Assembly: GCA_050943595.1 (NCBI GenBank)
Contig: JBMNPM010000003.1
Location: 97,707-161,706 of the forward strand
Length of the DNA: 64,000 bases
Reading direction: 5' to 3'
Origin: JAXGXJ01 sp050943595
GTDB lineage: Bacteria > Actinomycetota > Thermoleophilia > RBG-16-64-13
Shown: positions 33,730 to 42,953 of the stretch, piece after piece
Layout of the letters: each line of letters begins with the position of its first letter
How positions within the stretch are numbered: position 1 is the first letter of the stretch
Position numbers and translations under genes: made by a program
The notes under the pieces: generated by a model
Told to the model about the DNA's origin: nothing
Seen by the model: only the letters and a program-made list of their open reading frames with translations
Databases searched by the model: none

Positions 33730-36446
33730 CCCATCACCTCCACCAACTCCCGGGCCTTAGCCAGTTCCGCTTCGCGCCCGTGAACCTCCCCGTCTACCCG
33801 CATCTCCCGGAGTTTCTCCAGCACCATACCGACGGCCGGACCCCTTTTCATACCCATAGCCAGGAGATCATCACCCCCTACGCTGATGGTACGATGGCGG
33901 ATATCCTCCACATACCGGCGTATTCGGGACTGTGCCACCGCGTCTGTGCTGCCTGCGGAGGCGAACACCAGTGCCTCCATGGGCATCTTCCGCAGCAACC
34001 GGTAGATATCCCAGTCGGTTATCTGCTCTCCGGCCAGCCGTACAGCCAAAACCGGTCCTACTACGACCCCCTGCCGGACCACCTCGCTGTCGCCCCGCTT
34101 GAGTTTGAGCTTGTCGAGCCACATATAAAGCTCCTCGTGATCCATATTGCGGGTAACGGCCGTCAGCCGCAGGCGCCAGCTTATCACTTCGTCCCGCAGG
34201 CCGAGCTCAGTCACCAGCGCATCCATCCGACTCACCAACTCAACCGTCTTGGCCCCAGTGGCCAATCGGGGATGGACTTCGCGGGCCACGCCGAGTTCGA
34301 AGAGACGGTTGAGCGTCCAACTCACATCGGCTTCGCTGAACAGGGGAATGAGCTCCTCACGTAGGCGTACGCTGGAGAGGTCGCCTACCAGGTGCATGTC
34401 CACGCAGCTCTTGGCAAAGGCCTTGGTCGGCTCGTCCATGCGAAAGCCAAAGCGGTTCTCGTAGCGCACCGCACGGAAGATCCGAGTGGGATCTTCGATA
34501 AAACTCAGATTGTGCAACACGCGGATGGTGCCTTCACGTAAGTCTCGTAGGCCACCGAAGAAATCGAGGACCACTCCCAGGTCACGTCCACACAGAGAGA
34601 TAGCCATGGCGTTGATGGTGAAATCGCGCCGGAAGAGATCCTGGCGGATGGAGGCGTGTTCGACACGGGGTAGGGCCGCCGGATAGTCGTAGAACTCAGT
34701 GCGCGTGGTGGCCACATCGACGTGGAAAGGTTCGCCGGCGTCGTGCAGCCAAACCGGCGCCTCACCCAGGACGGCAGAGGGAAGGAGTACCACGGCCGTC
34801 TTAAATTTGTGGTGCGCACGTACGCGGCCGCCCAGCTGAGCGGCCAGCCGCTTGGCGAATGCGATCCCATCGCCCTCCACGGCGATATCGACGTCGGAGT
34901 TGGGTTTCTCCAAAAGGAGGTCGCGGACGAAACCACCCACCAGATAGACGCCCGCAAAGTCCTCGGACAGAGCCGAGCAGACTCGGAACAGATGGCCGAA
35001 AAAGGGATGGTCGGCCAGCTCTCCGAGCCTGCATACCTGCGGCTCCGGCGCCAGCAGCTGTTCCTTCTCCCAGCGTCCCTGATAGGCAGCCAGGACGTCT
35101 GTCCGTGTGACTATGCCGATGACATCATCCACTCCGGCCCGTGCCTCGGCCTGAGCCTGCTCGTAGGCGTGATCGGACACCACCGGGACGCGTCCAATAT
35201 TGCCTTCCACCATGATGCGGCGCAGTCCGTCCAAGGTGGTCGACGCACGGGCAAAGATGATGTTACGGGTCATGACACCTTTGACCGGAGCGTGGCCTAA
35301 GCCATGACGCATGGCCTTGTCGAGATCCCGGCGGGCTACGATACCAACCATATCGCCATCCGACCGCACACACGTGCCCGAATGGCCGTACCGCTGAGCA
35401 GTGACCAGAGCCTCGGTCACCGGCGTGTCGGCATCGACGAAGCGGACAGGACGACTCATGATCTCCCCGGCCTTCTGTACCGCCAGACCCAGTTTAGTCC
35501 GGTCGAGGGCCGTCAGTATCCGATCGAGCACGGACTGCGGATCGGCATCACGGATCAGAGCCGAAGCCGCCTGGGCGTGCCCCCCTCCACCGACGGCGCG
35601 CAGGAGGGCCCCCACGTCTACCGAGCCGGCCCGCGAACGAGCTGTGACGAAAATGCGGCCCTCCATACACACTGCCTGGATCAGGATCTCGGCGTTGAGG
35701 AGATCCATGAGTTTGTGGGCTATGACACTTAGACCGTCGACGTAGTTGGGTATCTCCAGAGCTGCGGTGTGCACATCGATACCCTGTACGCGCCGCACCT
35801 GCACAGCGTCGACCATGCGCATGAGCACTTCCCGCTGGTCAGCGGCCAACGCGCTGCGGAGAAAACGTTCGATAAGAGCCTGGGTGGCGCCCAAGCGCAT
35901 AGCTGCGGCCAACATCTCAGCATCACGGATGGTGGTCCTGGGAAAGGTGAGCGATCCCGTGTCTTCGTGGATACCCAGCGCGAAGATGGTGGCGGCCAAC
36001 TGGGATATCTCCACCCCCCGCTCAAGGAGAAGGTGGAGCAAAGAGGCAGCCGAGGACCCATCGGAAGACAACACCCAATTCTCTCCCTTGACGAACGCCG
36101 GTCGCTCCACGTGCTCACCGGAGTGGTGGTCGAAGACGACCACCTCCACATCGGGCCTGTACACCAGGTTGCCCAGTTCGCCGATGCGCTCCGGATCGGC
36201 TGTGTCGACCATGATCAACTGCCTTATTTTGCTCTGATCGATGAGGCGCAGATTCATGATGGGCAGATTCTCGCCGTACAGGGACACGAACTCACGGACA
36301 TTTGGGTTGAGCGAACCGCCGAAGACTATGCGCGCTCCGGGGTACAGGAGCGAGGCCCCCACGGCCGCTGCCAGAGCGTCAAAATCGGAGTTCTGGTGGG
36401 TGGTTATTACCGTGGGAATCTCGATGAGTGAAGGTGTCACCGTCAT
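33726..36446 (-). CDS. tRNA nucleotidyltransferase with DHH and CBS domains
   Basis: A three-module protein of about 906 residues. Residues 1-310 form a DHH phosphoesterase (THQNSDFDALAAAVG, DTADPERIG, VVFDHHSGEH, GIHEDTGSLTF). Residues about 330-460 carry two CBS domains (MSRPVRFVDADTPVTEAL; VKGVMTRNIIFARASTTLDG). The remainder is a poly(A)-polymerase-type head (YLVGGFVRDLLL, NSDVDIAVEGDG, RRDFTINAMA, EDPTRIFRAVRYENRFGF). This architecture is known for A-adding or CCA-adding enzymes. The start is not certain: ATG codons at 36452 and 36446 follow TATACT by a few bases, so the message may be nearly leaderless. Confidence 0.9.
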   Translation of the reverse strand: MTVTPSLIEIPTVITTHQNSDFDALAAAVGASLLYPGARIVFGGSLNPNVREFVSLYGENLPIMNLRLIDQSKIRQLIMVDTADPERIGELGNLVYRPDVEVVVFDHHSGEHVERPAFVKGENWVLSSDGSSAASLLHLLLERGVEISQLAATIFALGIHEDTGSLTFPRTTIRDAEMLAAAMRLGATQALIERFLRSALAADQREVLMRMVDAVQVRRVQGIDVHTAALEIPNYVDGLSVIAHKLMDLLNAEILIQAVCMEGRIFVTARSRAGSVDVGALLRAVGGGGHAQAASALIRDADPQSVLDRILTALDRTKLGLAVQKAGEIMSRPVRFVDADTPVTEALVTAQRYGHSGTCVRSDGDMVGIVARRDLDKAMRHGLGHAPVKGVMTRNIIFARASTTLDGLRRIMVEGNIGRVPVVSDHAYEQAQAEARAGVDDVIGIVTRTDVLAAYQGRWEKEQLLAPEPQVCRLGELADHPFFGHLFRVCSALSEDFAGVYLVGGFVRDLLLEKPNSDVDIAVEGDGIAFAKRLAAQLGGRVRAHHKFKTAVVLLPSAVLGEAPVWLHDAGEPFHVDVATTRTEFYDYPAALPRVEHASIRQDLFRRDFTINAMAISLCGRDLGVVLDFFGGLRDLREGTIRVLHNLSFIEDPTRIFRAVRYENRFGFRMDEPTKAFAKSCVDMHLVGDLSSVRLREELIPLFSEADVSWTLNRLFELGVAREVHPRLATGAKTVELVSRMDALVTELGLRDEVISWRLRLTAVTRNMDHEELYMWLDKLKLKRGDSEVVRQGVVVGPVLAVRLAGEQITDWDIYRLLRKMPMEALVFASAGSTDAVAQSRIRRYVEDIRHRTISVGGDDLLAMGMKRGPAVGMVLEKLREMRVDGEVHGREAELAKARELVEVMG

Positions 36447-36493
36447 GGACATCAGTATACCCGGCGCCTGTGCACACAGGAGATGCTGCCCTA

Positions 36494-38548
36494 CTACCCA
36501 CACTCCGTCCGTCGCCAGTAGTCGACCACAGCGGCAGCCGTCTCCGCGAAACGGTCGCCTGCGGCGGCCGCCCCGGCGAGGACATCCCCGTGCGAAGGCG
36601 GACCCACATTGGCTATCACAGCTACGGCGGCGACCAGCAGGCCTTCCTCTATAGCCGCCCGGGTTTCAGCCGCCAGAGACATGCTCACACAATCGGCGTC
36701 GAGAAAACCCAACACCTTCAGGTCGGTCTCCGTCTCGTAGTGTGGTCCCGGCAGGGCTGCATGAACGCCGACCTGCAGACCCCTCCCCGCTGCACCCCAG
36801 TCCTGCAGGTGCTTCAGCAGGTCGGCATCGCCGACCGGAATCCTGGCCGGGCCGGTCGCGGTGGACGGCTGCTGTAGGTCAATGATCTCGCTCACCACCA
36901 CGTGGTCCCCGATCGAGAGCCCGTCAGCAACGGTGCCGGCGGCACTGGAGAGCAGAATACCGCGCACACCCCAAGCCGCCAACGTACGCACCGCCAACTG
37001 CGTCTCACTCAGATCGAAGCCCTCGTAGCCGTGAGCCCTGCCTCTGAGCAGAGCAACACGTTCTCCAGCCACCCGGGCCCACGAAAGTCGACCGACGTGC
37101 CCCTGTACCAGACTTCGGCGCCAATGTGGCACCTGCTCGTAGGCGATCTCTTCGCCGAGCGGCCCGTCCGTTTCGGTCGCGTCCGTGGCGAAGGCGCCCC
37201 CGGCTAGACCGGACCCCAGCACAATCGCCCACCGAGGAGATGGTCCTAACCGTCGCTGCAGCCACTCGGCCGCTTCGCGGACCTCAACCGGCCCCACCCG
37301 GCAGGGAAGCATCGGACCACAACCCGTCGGCGCAATCTGGACCGGCGTGTAGCGCCGCCAGCCACGACCGGGCTTCAGTTCGGTGATGCACGCGCCGGGC
37401 AGCGGTGACCGGCCGCCCACCAGATGTGCATAGACGGTGGCTCCGGTGTCGCTGAACGCCCCTTCGTACACAGCCATAGGAGTATCGGCCGGACGAGGAT
37501 AGAGAAGCAGAGGCACATACTCCCGGCTGTGATCGGTGCTGGGCGTGGTGGGATCGACGCCGTGATCCGCCGAGATGATGAGACGATCATCGAGTCTAAG
37601 TAGGGCCAGTATCTCGGGCAAGGCCGCGTCCACGGCTTCCAGGCCCCGGGCGAAACCCTCGGCATCGTTCCGATGTCCCCAGACCATATCGAAATCGACA
37701 AGGTTGGTGAACAGAAACCCCTCGCTGAAGTCGGCTCTCGTACTGGAGCCACGCAGGAGATCGATTAACAGGGCCAGATTCTCATCGTTGGAGCCGACCT
37801 TCAACGTGGTACTCACTCCGTGACCCACGAAGACCTCACTGATCTTGCCCACAGCCAACACCGGTACACCGGCATCGCGGAGGAGATCGAGATACGTCGC
37901 CCGGGGCGGCGCCAGAGAGAAGTCCCGCCGGTCTTTGGTGCGCACAAAGCCGCCTACGGGGCCGGTGAAGGGACGAGCGATCACCCGGGCCACAGAGTGC
38001 GGTCCCGTGAGTAATCCGCGCGCGATCTCGCACCATTCGTATAACAGTTCTAAGGGGACGACATCCGTATGGGTTGCTATCTGAAAGACGCTATCGGCCG
38101 ATGTGTAGACAATAGGCCGGCCGCTCTTTACATGCTCCTCCCCCAGCTCCGCAATGATGGCTGTGCCCGAGGCCGGTCTGTTGCCAAGCACCCCGCGGCA
38201 GATCTGTTGCGAGAAAGGCATCAGGATCTCCTCGGGAAACCCCCGCGGGTAGGTAGGAAAGGGCTCGCTGGTGATGAGTCCCATGTGCTCCCAATGCCCC
38301 ACCGTGGTGTCCTTGCCCGCAGACAGACAGGCCAACCTGCCGGTAAGGGCCAAAGGGATGTCCACGGGCGGCACGCCTACTATGGGGAGGATGGTGCCCA
38401 GTCCCAGCCGGAGCAAATTGGGAAGGTCCAGATCGACCACCCGGCTGAGATTGCCCAGGGTGTCAGACCCCGTGTCCCCGTACTGGGCGGCGTCGGGCAA
38501 CTCTCCCGCTCCAACCCCGTCCAGCATGATGAAGATAAAGCGAGTCAT
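36494..38548 (-). CDS. Phosphopentomutase-purine nucleoside phosphorylase fusion
   Basis: 684 residues. Residues 1-390 are phosphopentomutase DeoB (FIFIMLDGVGAGELPDA, GNLSRVVDL, DTTVGHWEHMG, DFDMVWGHRNDAEGFARGLE, ISADHGVDPTT), with the metal-binding Asp and His residues in place. Residues about 405-684 are a PNP-type phosphorylase (VLGSGLAGGAF, LRGRAHGYEGFDL, LSSAAGTVADGL, ALPGPHYETETDL, VAVIANVG). The PNP part releases (deoxy)ribose-1-phosphate, which the DeoB part converts to the 5-phosphate, so the fusion couples consecutive salvage steps. The usual PNP motif TNAAGG is SSAAGT here. It overlaps the xerD stop by ATGA. Confidence 0.93.
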   Translation of the reverse strand: MTRFIFIMLDGVGAGELPDAAQYGDTGSDTLGNLSRVVDLDLPNLLRLGLGTILPIVGVPPVDIPLALTGRLACLSAGKDTTVGHWEHMGLITSEPFPTYPRGFPEEILMPFSQQICRGVLGNRPASGTAIIAELGEEHVKSGRPIVYTSADSVFQIATHTDVVPLELLYEWCEIARGLLTGPHSVARVIARPFTGPVGGFVRTKDRRDFSLAPPRATYLDLLRDAGVPVLAVGKISEVFVGHGVSTTLKVGSNDENLALLIDLLRGSSTRADFSEGFLFTNLVDFDMVWGHRNDAEGFARGLEAVDAALPEILALLRLDDRLIISADHGVDPTTPSTDHSREYVPLLLYPRPADTPMAVYEGAFSDTGATVYAHLVGGRSPLPGACITELKPGRGWRRYTPVQIAPTGCGPMLPCRVGPVEVREAAEWLQRRLGPSPRWAIVLGSGLAGGAFATDATETDGPLGEEIAYEQVPHWRRSLVQGHVGRLSWARVAGERVALLRGRAHGYEGFDLSETQLAVRTLAAWGVRGILLSSAAGTVADGLSIGDHVVVSEIIDLQQPSTATGPARIPVGDADLLKHLQDWGAAGRGLQVGVHAALPGPHYETETDLKVLGFLDADCVSMSLAAETRAAIEEGLLVAAVAVIANVGPPSHGDVLAGAAAAGDRFAETAAAVVDYWRRTECG

Positions 38549-39456
38549 TTCCCCCCAGTCCTCCGCGCCCGCGGATGAGCATCACGATAGATGTCCTGCA
38601 GATGAGCAGCCGACACGTGAGTGTAGATCTGCGTGGTCGATAAGTCGGCGTGGCCCAGCATCTCTTGGACGGCACGCAGATCAGCCCCTCCTTCGAGGAG
38701 GTGGGTCGCGAAGCAGTGTCGCAACGTATGCGTCGAGACATCGTCGGGCAGGCCTGCTTGGCGCGCATAGCGCTTAACCGACTCATGGAGAGCCTGCCTG
38801 GACATACGACGACCCCGCGTGTTCAGAAACAATTCGGGGGCCTTCAGCCGGCCGGCCCCGCCTAATTGTGGACGGCCCCGCGCATTGTAGGCTCTGATGG
38901 CTTCGATGGCCTTGCGACCCAGCGGTACCACACGCTCCTTCCCCCCCTTCCCCAGCACCCGTACGAACCCCCCTTCTAGATCGAGGTCCTGGAGCCTGAG
39001 CGCGAGGGCCTCTGATGCGCGCAACCCCGCTCCGTAGATGGTCTCGAGAAGAGCTCGATCACGCAATCCTCCCGGCGTGGCCTGCGGAGCCGCCAACAAG
39101 CGCTCCACCTCTTCAATCGTAAGCGTGCGGGGCAGGTTCGACTCCAGCCTGGGACCGGCCAGCGAACTGCTGGGGTCGTATGTAGCGAGGCCGAGCACCA
39201 CGCGACGCCGATAGAATGAACGGATGGCCGCCGCCTTACGGGCCCGCGAGGCAGGCCGCCATCCATCTGAGGCCAGGAACTCATGGAGATCGTCCGCCGA
39301 AGCCGTTTCCAAAGACGAGCCTCTATCCTTCAGGAAGGCGGAGAGCTGCGCAAGATCCCGACCGTAGGCTTCCACAGTGTGCTCCGACAGCCCCTGTTCC
39401 AGCCGCAGGGCACGGAGATGGAGGATCAAGGGTGATTCTTCCGGATACGGCTCCAT
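38545..39456 (-). CDS. xerD: Site-specific tyrosine recombinase XerD
   Basis: Chromosome dimer resolution at dif with XerC. 303 residues. The SAM-like N-terminal domain (LRLEQGLSEHTVEAYGRDLA) is followed by the catalytic domain with Arg in GAGLRASEALAL, Lys in GKGGKERVVP, HxxR in THTLRHCFATHLLEGG, His in GHADLSTTQ and Tyr in IYTHV. All six catalytic residues are present. No ribosome site is evident before the ATG. It is a housekeeping gene, unlike the integrase remnant near 22.7 kb. Confidence 0.94.
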   Translation of the reverse strand: MEPYPEESPLILHLRALRLEQGLSEHTVEAYGRDLAQLSAFLKDRGSSLETASADDLHEFLASDGWRPASRARKAAAIRSFYRRRVVLGLATYDPSSSLAGPRLESNLPRTLTIEEVERLLAAPQATPGGLRDRALLETIYGAGLRASEALALRLQDLDLEGGFVRVLGKGGKERVVPLGRKAIEAIRAYNARGRPQLGGAGRLKAPELFLNTRGRRMSRQALHESVKRYARQAGLPDDVSTHTLRHCFATHLLEGGADLRAVQEMLGHADLSTTQIYTHVSAAHLQDIYRDAHPRARRTGGK

Positions 39457-39486
39457 ACGCAGGTCGAATTCACATGTCTTAGAAGG

Positions 39487-40068
39487 CTACGTACATGGCC
39501 GGGCCATACCATCCTCAACGGTGCCCCGAACAAGGAGCAGAGTCGCCAGGGTCTTAGCATCGGTGAGTTCCTCACGCCGCCTGTAGAGGACTTCTAAGGG
39601 GTACCGCACCACGATGAGTTCCTCATCATCATCGGGGTCGCTTTCTACCTGTGTCAGTTCCCGGGCCAGAAAAGCGTGCAAGCATTCATTGGCAAAGCCC
39701 GGGGACGAATAAAAGCAGCCCAATGACGTCCAGTGTTCTGCCTCGATCCCCACTTCTTCGCGCAGTTCCCGCTTGGCGGCGGCCAGAGGCTCTTCGTCGG
39801 GTTCCAGCCCACCCGCCGGAAGCTCCAGTAAATTCTGCCTGATAGGATGGCGGTACTGCCGCACCATATACACATAGCCTTCGTGGTCGAGTGCGGCGAT
39901 CACTACTGCTCCGGGGTGCTCGACGACTTCGCGCACGGTGGTTCCACCGTAAGGCAGAGTGATGTCGTCCACCTTCAGTGTGACGATCTTGCCCTCATAC
40001 AACGTGCGCGAGGAGACCACTGTGGGCAGAAACAGACCGTCTTTCGACTGTGCCGCCCTGTCACTCAT
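39487..40068 (-). CDS. NUDIX hydrolase, ADP-ribose pyrophosphatase type
   Basis: 193 residues. The NUDIX box reads GGLEPDEEPLAAAKREL followed by REEVGI, fully conserved. The upstream dimer-interface part (VREVVEHPGAVVIAALDHEG, VRQYRHPIRQNLLELPAG) is that of ADP-ribose pyrophosphatases such as NudF. It starts at the ATG at 40068 with GGAGGG; the start overlaps the peptidase stop. Substrate preference beyond ADP-ribose is not predictable. Confidence 0.92.
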   Translation of the reverse strand: MSDRAAQSKDGLFLPTVVSSRTLYEGKIVTLKVDDITLPYGGTTVREVVEHPGAVVIAALDHEGYVYMVRQYRHPIRQNLLELPAGGLEPDEEPLAAAKRELREEVGIEAEHWTSLGCFYSSPGFANECLHAFLARELTQVESDPDDDEELIVVRYPLEVLYRRREELTDAKTLATLLLVRGTVEDGMARPCT

Positions 40069-41233
40069 GCATCCCTCCAGGAACGACCGGCCTGCTGCGC
40101 GGTCCATACTGTGGCGCCAACACTATCAGTTGGAGAATCAGAGAGCACAGCCGTTCGAGATCGTCCAGCGTCACGTACTCGTCGGCGCAGTGGACCTGCA
40201 TCATGCCGGCATCGAGATTGACGGTGGGCAGGCCACGGGCATTGAAGATGTTGGCATCCGAACCACCTCCGCCGATCTGCATACGCGGTTCGATACCTAG
40301 AGCCGAAATGGCGGCCTTGCTGAGTCTTACTACCGGTGTCTGATTGGTGAGCGCGTAGGCGTGATACTCATGACTCAGGCTGATATCGACGTCCACTCCT
40401 ACCTGCGCAGCCCCCTCCTGCATGGCATCGACCATGGCCGCAGCCGTACGCGCCAGCTTCTCATCGTCATGGCTACGGCACTCACCCCTAATCTCACAGA
40501 AGTCGGGGACGACGTTGGAGGCCACACCCCCGGCGATGACCCCGATATTGGCGCTCGTCTCCTCGTCGATGCGCCCCAGCCGCATACCGGCGATGGACTT
40601 CGCCGCAGCGTGGATGGCGCTGCGCCCCCGTTCGGGCTCGACCCCGGAATGAGCGGCTCGTCCCCGGAAGGCGGCATAGAGACTCTGCTGGCTGGGCGCC
40701 TTCGCCGTGATACCACCCACGGGCCCACAGGAATCGAACACGGCAGCGAATGGGCTGACAAGGACGTCACCCATATGTTTGGCCCCCACCAGCCCCGTCT
40801 CTTCGGCCACGGTGAAGAACAGCTCGTAGGTAGGAAAGGACACCCCGGAGCGACAAAACACCTCTGTAGCGTGGAGGAGCGCGGTCACGGCCACCTTGTC
40901 GTCCGCCCCCAGGATGGTACGGCGGGCGTTGCGGAACACCCCGTCTTCCAGCACGGGCTCGATAGTATCGGTGGGCTCGACCGTATCGAGATGGGCGCCC
41001 AGAGCCACGTGCGGAAGAGCCCCCTCACCCTGCACCGTACACCAGATATTACCGGCGTTGCCGCCGATAGCGGCGGCGATGTCGTCTTCGTGGGCCGCCA
41101 CCCCTACGTCTTCCAGAGCCACGATCACACGGTCCGCCACGGCCCGCTCGTCATACGAACGGCTCGGGATGCGTGTCAGCTCCATGAACAATTCCGTGAG
41201 CCGTTCCCGAGAAAGTGCAGGGAGTACGTTCAT
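40061..41233 (-). CDS. M20/PepT-like metallopeptidase
   Basis: 390 residues with the dinuclear-zinc M20 fold: HLDTVEP, GADDKVAVTALLH, the catalytic Glu in TVAEETGLVGAKH, DSCGPVGG, a lid domain (FRGRAAHSGVEPERGRSA) and a late His in MQVHCADEYV. It resembles tripeptidase T and the YqjE/PepT-like group common in Gram-positives. It is a probable cytoplasmic di- or tripeptidase. It overlaps pyrG by 4 bases. Confidence 0.9.
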   Translation of the reverse strand: MNVLPALSRERLTELFMELTRIPSRSYDERAVADRVIVALEDVGVAAHEDDIAAAIGGNAGNIWCTVQGEGALPHVALGAHLDTVEPTDTIEPVLEDGVFRNARRTILGADDKVAVTALLHATEVFCRSGVSFPTYELFFTVAEETGLVGAKHMGDVLVSPFAAVFDSCGPVGGITAKAPSQQSLYAAFRGRAAHSGVEPERGRSAIHAAAKSIAGMRLGRIDEETSANIGVIAGGVASNVVPDFCEIRGECRSHDDEKLARTAAAMVDAMQEGAAQVGVDVDISLSHEYHAYALTNQTPVVRLSKAAISALGIEPRMQIGGGGSDANIFNARGLPTVNLDAGMMQVHCADEYVTLDDLERLCSLILQLIVLAPQYGPRSRPVVPGGMHE

Positions 41234-42885
41234 GCAGCGCCTTCCGCCACCACATCGACATCACCATCGTGTCCGGTCCCAACCCCACACTGACAGGCGA
41301 TGGCCGCACCGATGAAGTCCCGGAAGAGCGGGTGCGGTTTGGTGGGACGACTCTTGAACTCGGGGTGGAATTGACAGGCTACGAACCAGGGGTGATCCGA
41401 TAACTCGATCACCTCCACCAAGCGCTCGTCGGGGGTTAGTCCGCTGATGACTAGTCCCTGTTCGCTCAACCTGCTGCGGAAGAGGTTGTTGACCTCGTAA
41501 CGATGCCGGTGCCTTTCGTAGATGATTTCTTCGCCATAGGCGGCTGCAACCTTGGTACCCGCCACAAGCTTAGTGGGCGACGCACCTAATCGCATGGTCC
41601 CCCCCATATCGGCGATGTCCTTCTGCTCCGGCAGCAGATCGATGACCGGGTAGTCGGTCGAGAGATCGAACTCTGAGGAATTGGCCCCCACCATACCTGC
41701 CGCATGGCGGGCGAACTCGGCTACAGCCACCTGCAGGCCCAGACACAGACCAAGATAGGGCACCTTGTTCTCACGAGCATAGCGCACGGCCATGATCTTG
41801 CCCTCGATGCCCCGGATACCAAAGCCGCCGGGGACGAGTATGCCGTCGGCCCTCTCCAGTTGAGAGGTGATCTCTTCCTTCCGCAGGGTCTCGGCATCGA
41901 CCCAGATGATCTCGAGGTTGCGCCCGTGATGCGTGGTGGCATGCTTAAGGGCCTCGACGACGCTCAAGTAGGCGTCCTGCAACTGCACGTACTTGCCCAC
42001 GAGAGCAATGCGCACCATGCCGGACGCACTCTTTATGCGCCTCACCAGATCGGTCCACTCTTCGACGTGCAGAGGACCGACATCCAGGCCTAGTTTCTCA
42101 GCGACCAGCGTGTCGAGTCCCTCGTCTTTGAGAGCAAGGGGGACGAAATAGATATCCGGGGCATCCACGCAGCTGATGACGGCCTGCATGTCGACATCGG
42201 TGAAGAGAGCAATCTTGTCCTTGAGCTCTTGGCTGATAGGCTGGTGGGAGCGGCACACGATGATATCGGGTTGTATACCGATGCTGCGCAACTCACTGAC
42301 GCTGTGCTGCGTCGGTTTAGTCTTCAACTCACCGCTGGCCTCGATAAAGGGTATGAGGGTCACGTGCACATAGATAACATTCTGCCGGCCGACGTCCTTA
42401 CGAAACTGGCGGATGGCTTCGAGAAAAGGCAGGCCCTCGATGTCGCCCACCGTGCCACCGATCTCGGTTATAACCACGTCGACGTCGGGATTGCGTGACA
42501 CCCTGGCAATGCGTTCTTTGATCTCGTTGGTAATGTGCGGGATCACCTGAACGGTGCCCCCCAGGTAGTCACCCCTGCGCTCTTTGCGGATGACGCTGTA
42601 GTAGATGGAGCCCGCCGTGACGTTCGAATCGCGGTTGAGGCTCTCGTCGACGAAACGCTCGTAATGCCCCAGATCCAGGTCCGTTTCGGCACCGTCATCG
42701 GTCACAAAGACCTCGCCGTGTTGGAACGGGCTCATCGTCCCCGGATCAACATTCAGGTAGGGGTCGAACTTTTGCATCCCCACCCTGAGTCCGCGGCTCT
42801 TCAAGAGACGACCGAGAGACGAACCAACGATCCCCTTGCCCAGCGACGATACGACGCCACCCGTGATGAATACGTGCTTAGCCAT
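41230..42885 (-). CDS. pyrG: CTP synthase
   Basis: 551 residues. The N-terminal synthetase domain (GGVVSSLGKGIVGSSLGRLL, FDPYLNVDPGTMSPFQHGEV, EIGGTVGDIEGLPFLEAIRQ) aminates UTP. The C-terminal glutaminase has its nucleophile in LGLCLGLQ and the triad in CQFHPEFKSRP. It is about normal length, with an acidic C-terminal extension of about 15 residues. It is followed at once by the peptidase gene. Confidence 0.97.
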   Translation of the reverse strand: MAKHVFITGGVVSSLGKGIVGSSLGRLLKSRGLRVGMQKFDPYLNVDPGTMSPFQHGEVFVTDDGAETDLDLGHYERFVDESLNRDSNVTAGSIYYSVIRKERRGDYLGGTVQVIPHITNEIKERIARVSRNPDVDVVITEIGGTVGDIEGLPFLEAIRQFRKDVGRQNVIYVHVTLIPFIEASGELKTKPTQHSVSELRSIGIQPDIIVCRSHQPISQELKDKIALFTDVDMQAVISCVDAPDIYFVPLALKDEGLDTLVAEKLGLDVGPLHVEEWTDLVRRIKSASGMVRIALVGKYVQLQDAYLSVVEALKHATTHHGRNLEIIWVDAETLRKEEITSQLERADGILVPGGFGIRGIEGKIMAVRYARENKVPYLGLCLGLQVAVAEFARHAAGMVGANSSEFDLSTDYPVIDLLPEQKDIADMGGTMRLGASPTKLVAGTKVAAAYGEEIIYERHRHRYEVNNLFRSRLSEQGLVISGLTPDERLVEVIELSDHPWFVACQFHPEFKSRPTKPHPLFRDFIGAAIACQCGVGTGHDGDVDVVAEGAA

Positions 42886-42953
42886 GCTGTCCCCTGCGGC
42901 GATTGGTGTGCATACCGGGCGGCGCCGACCGCAAGACCTGCGCCCCTCCTAGT

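Noticed and set aside
38545..39456. Tyrosine recombinase as a sign of a phage or integron
   Set aside because: Length, motifs and housekeeping neighbours identify it as the chromosomal XerD.
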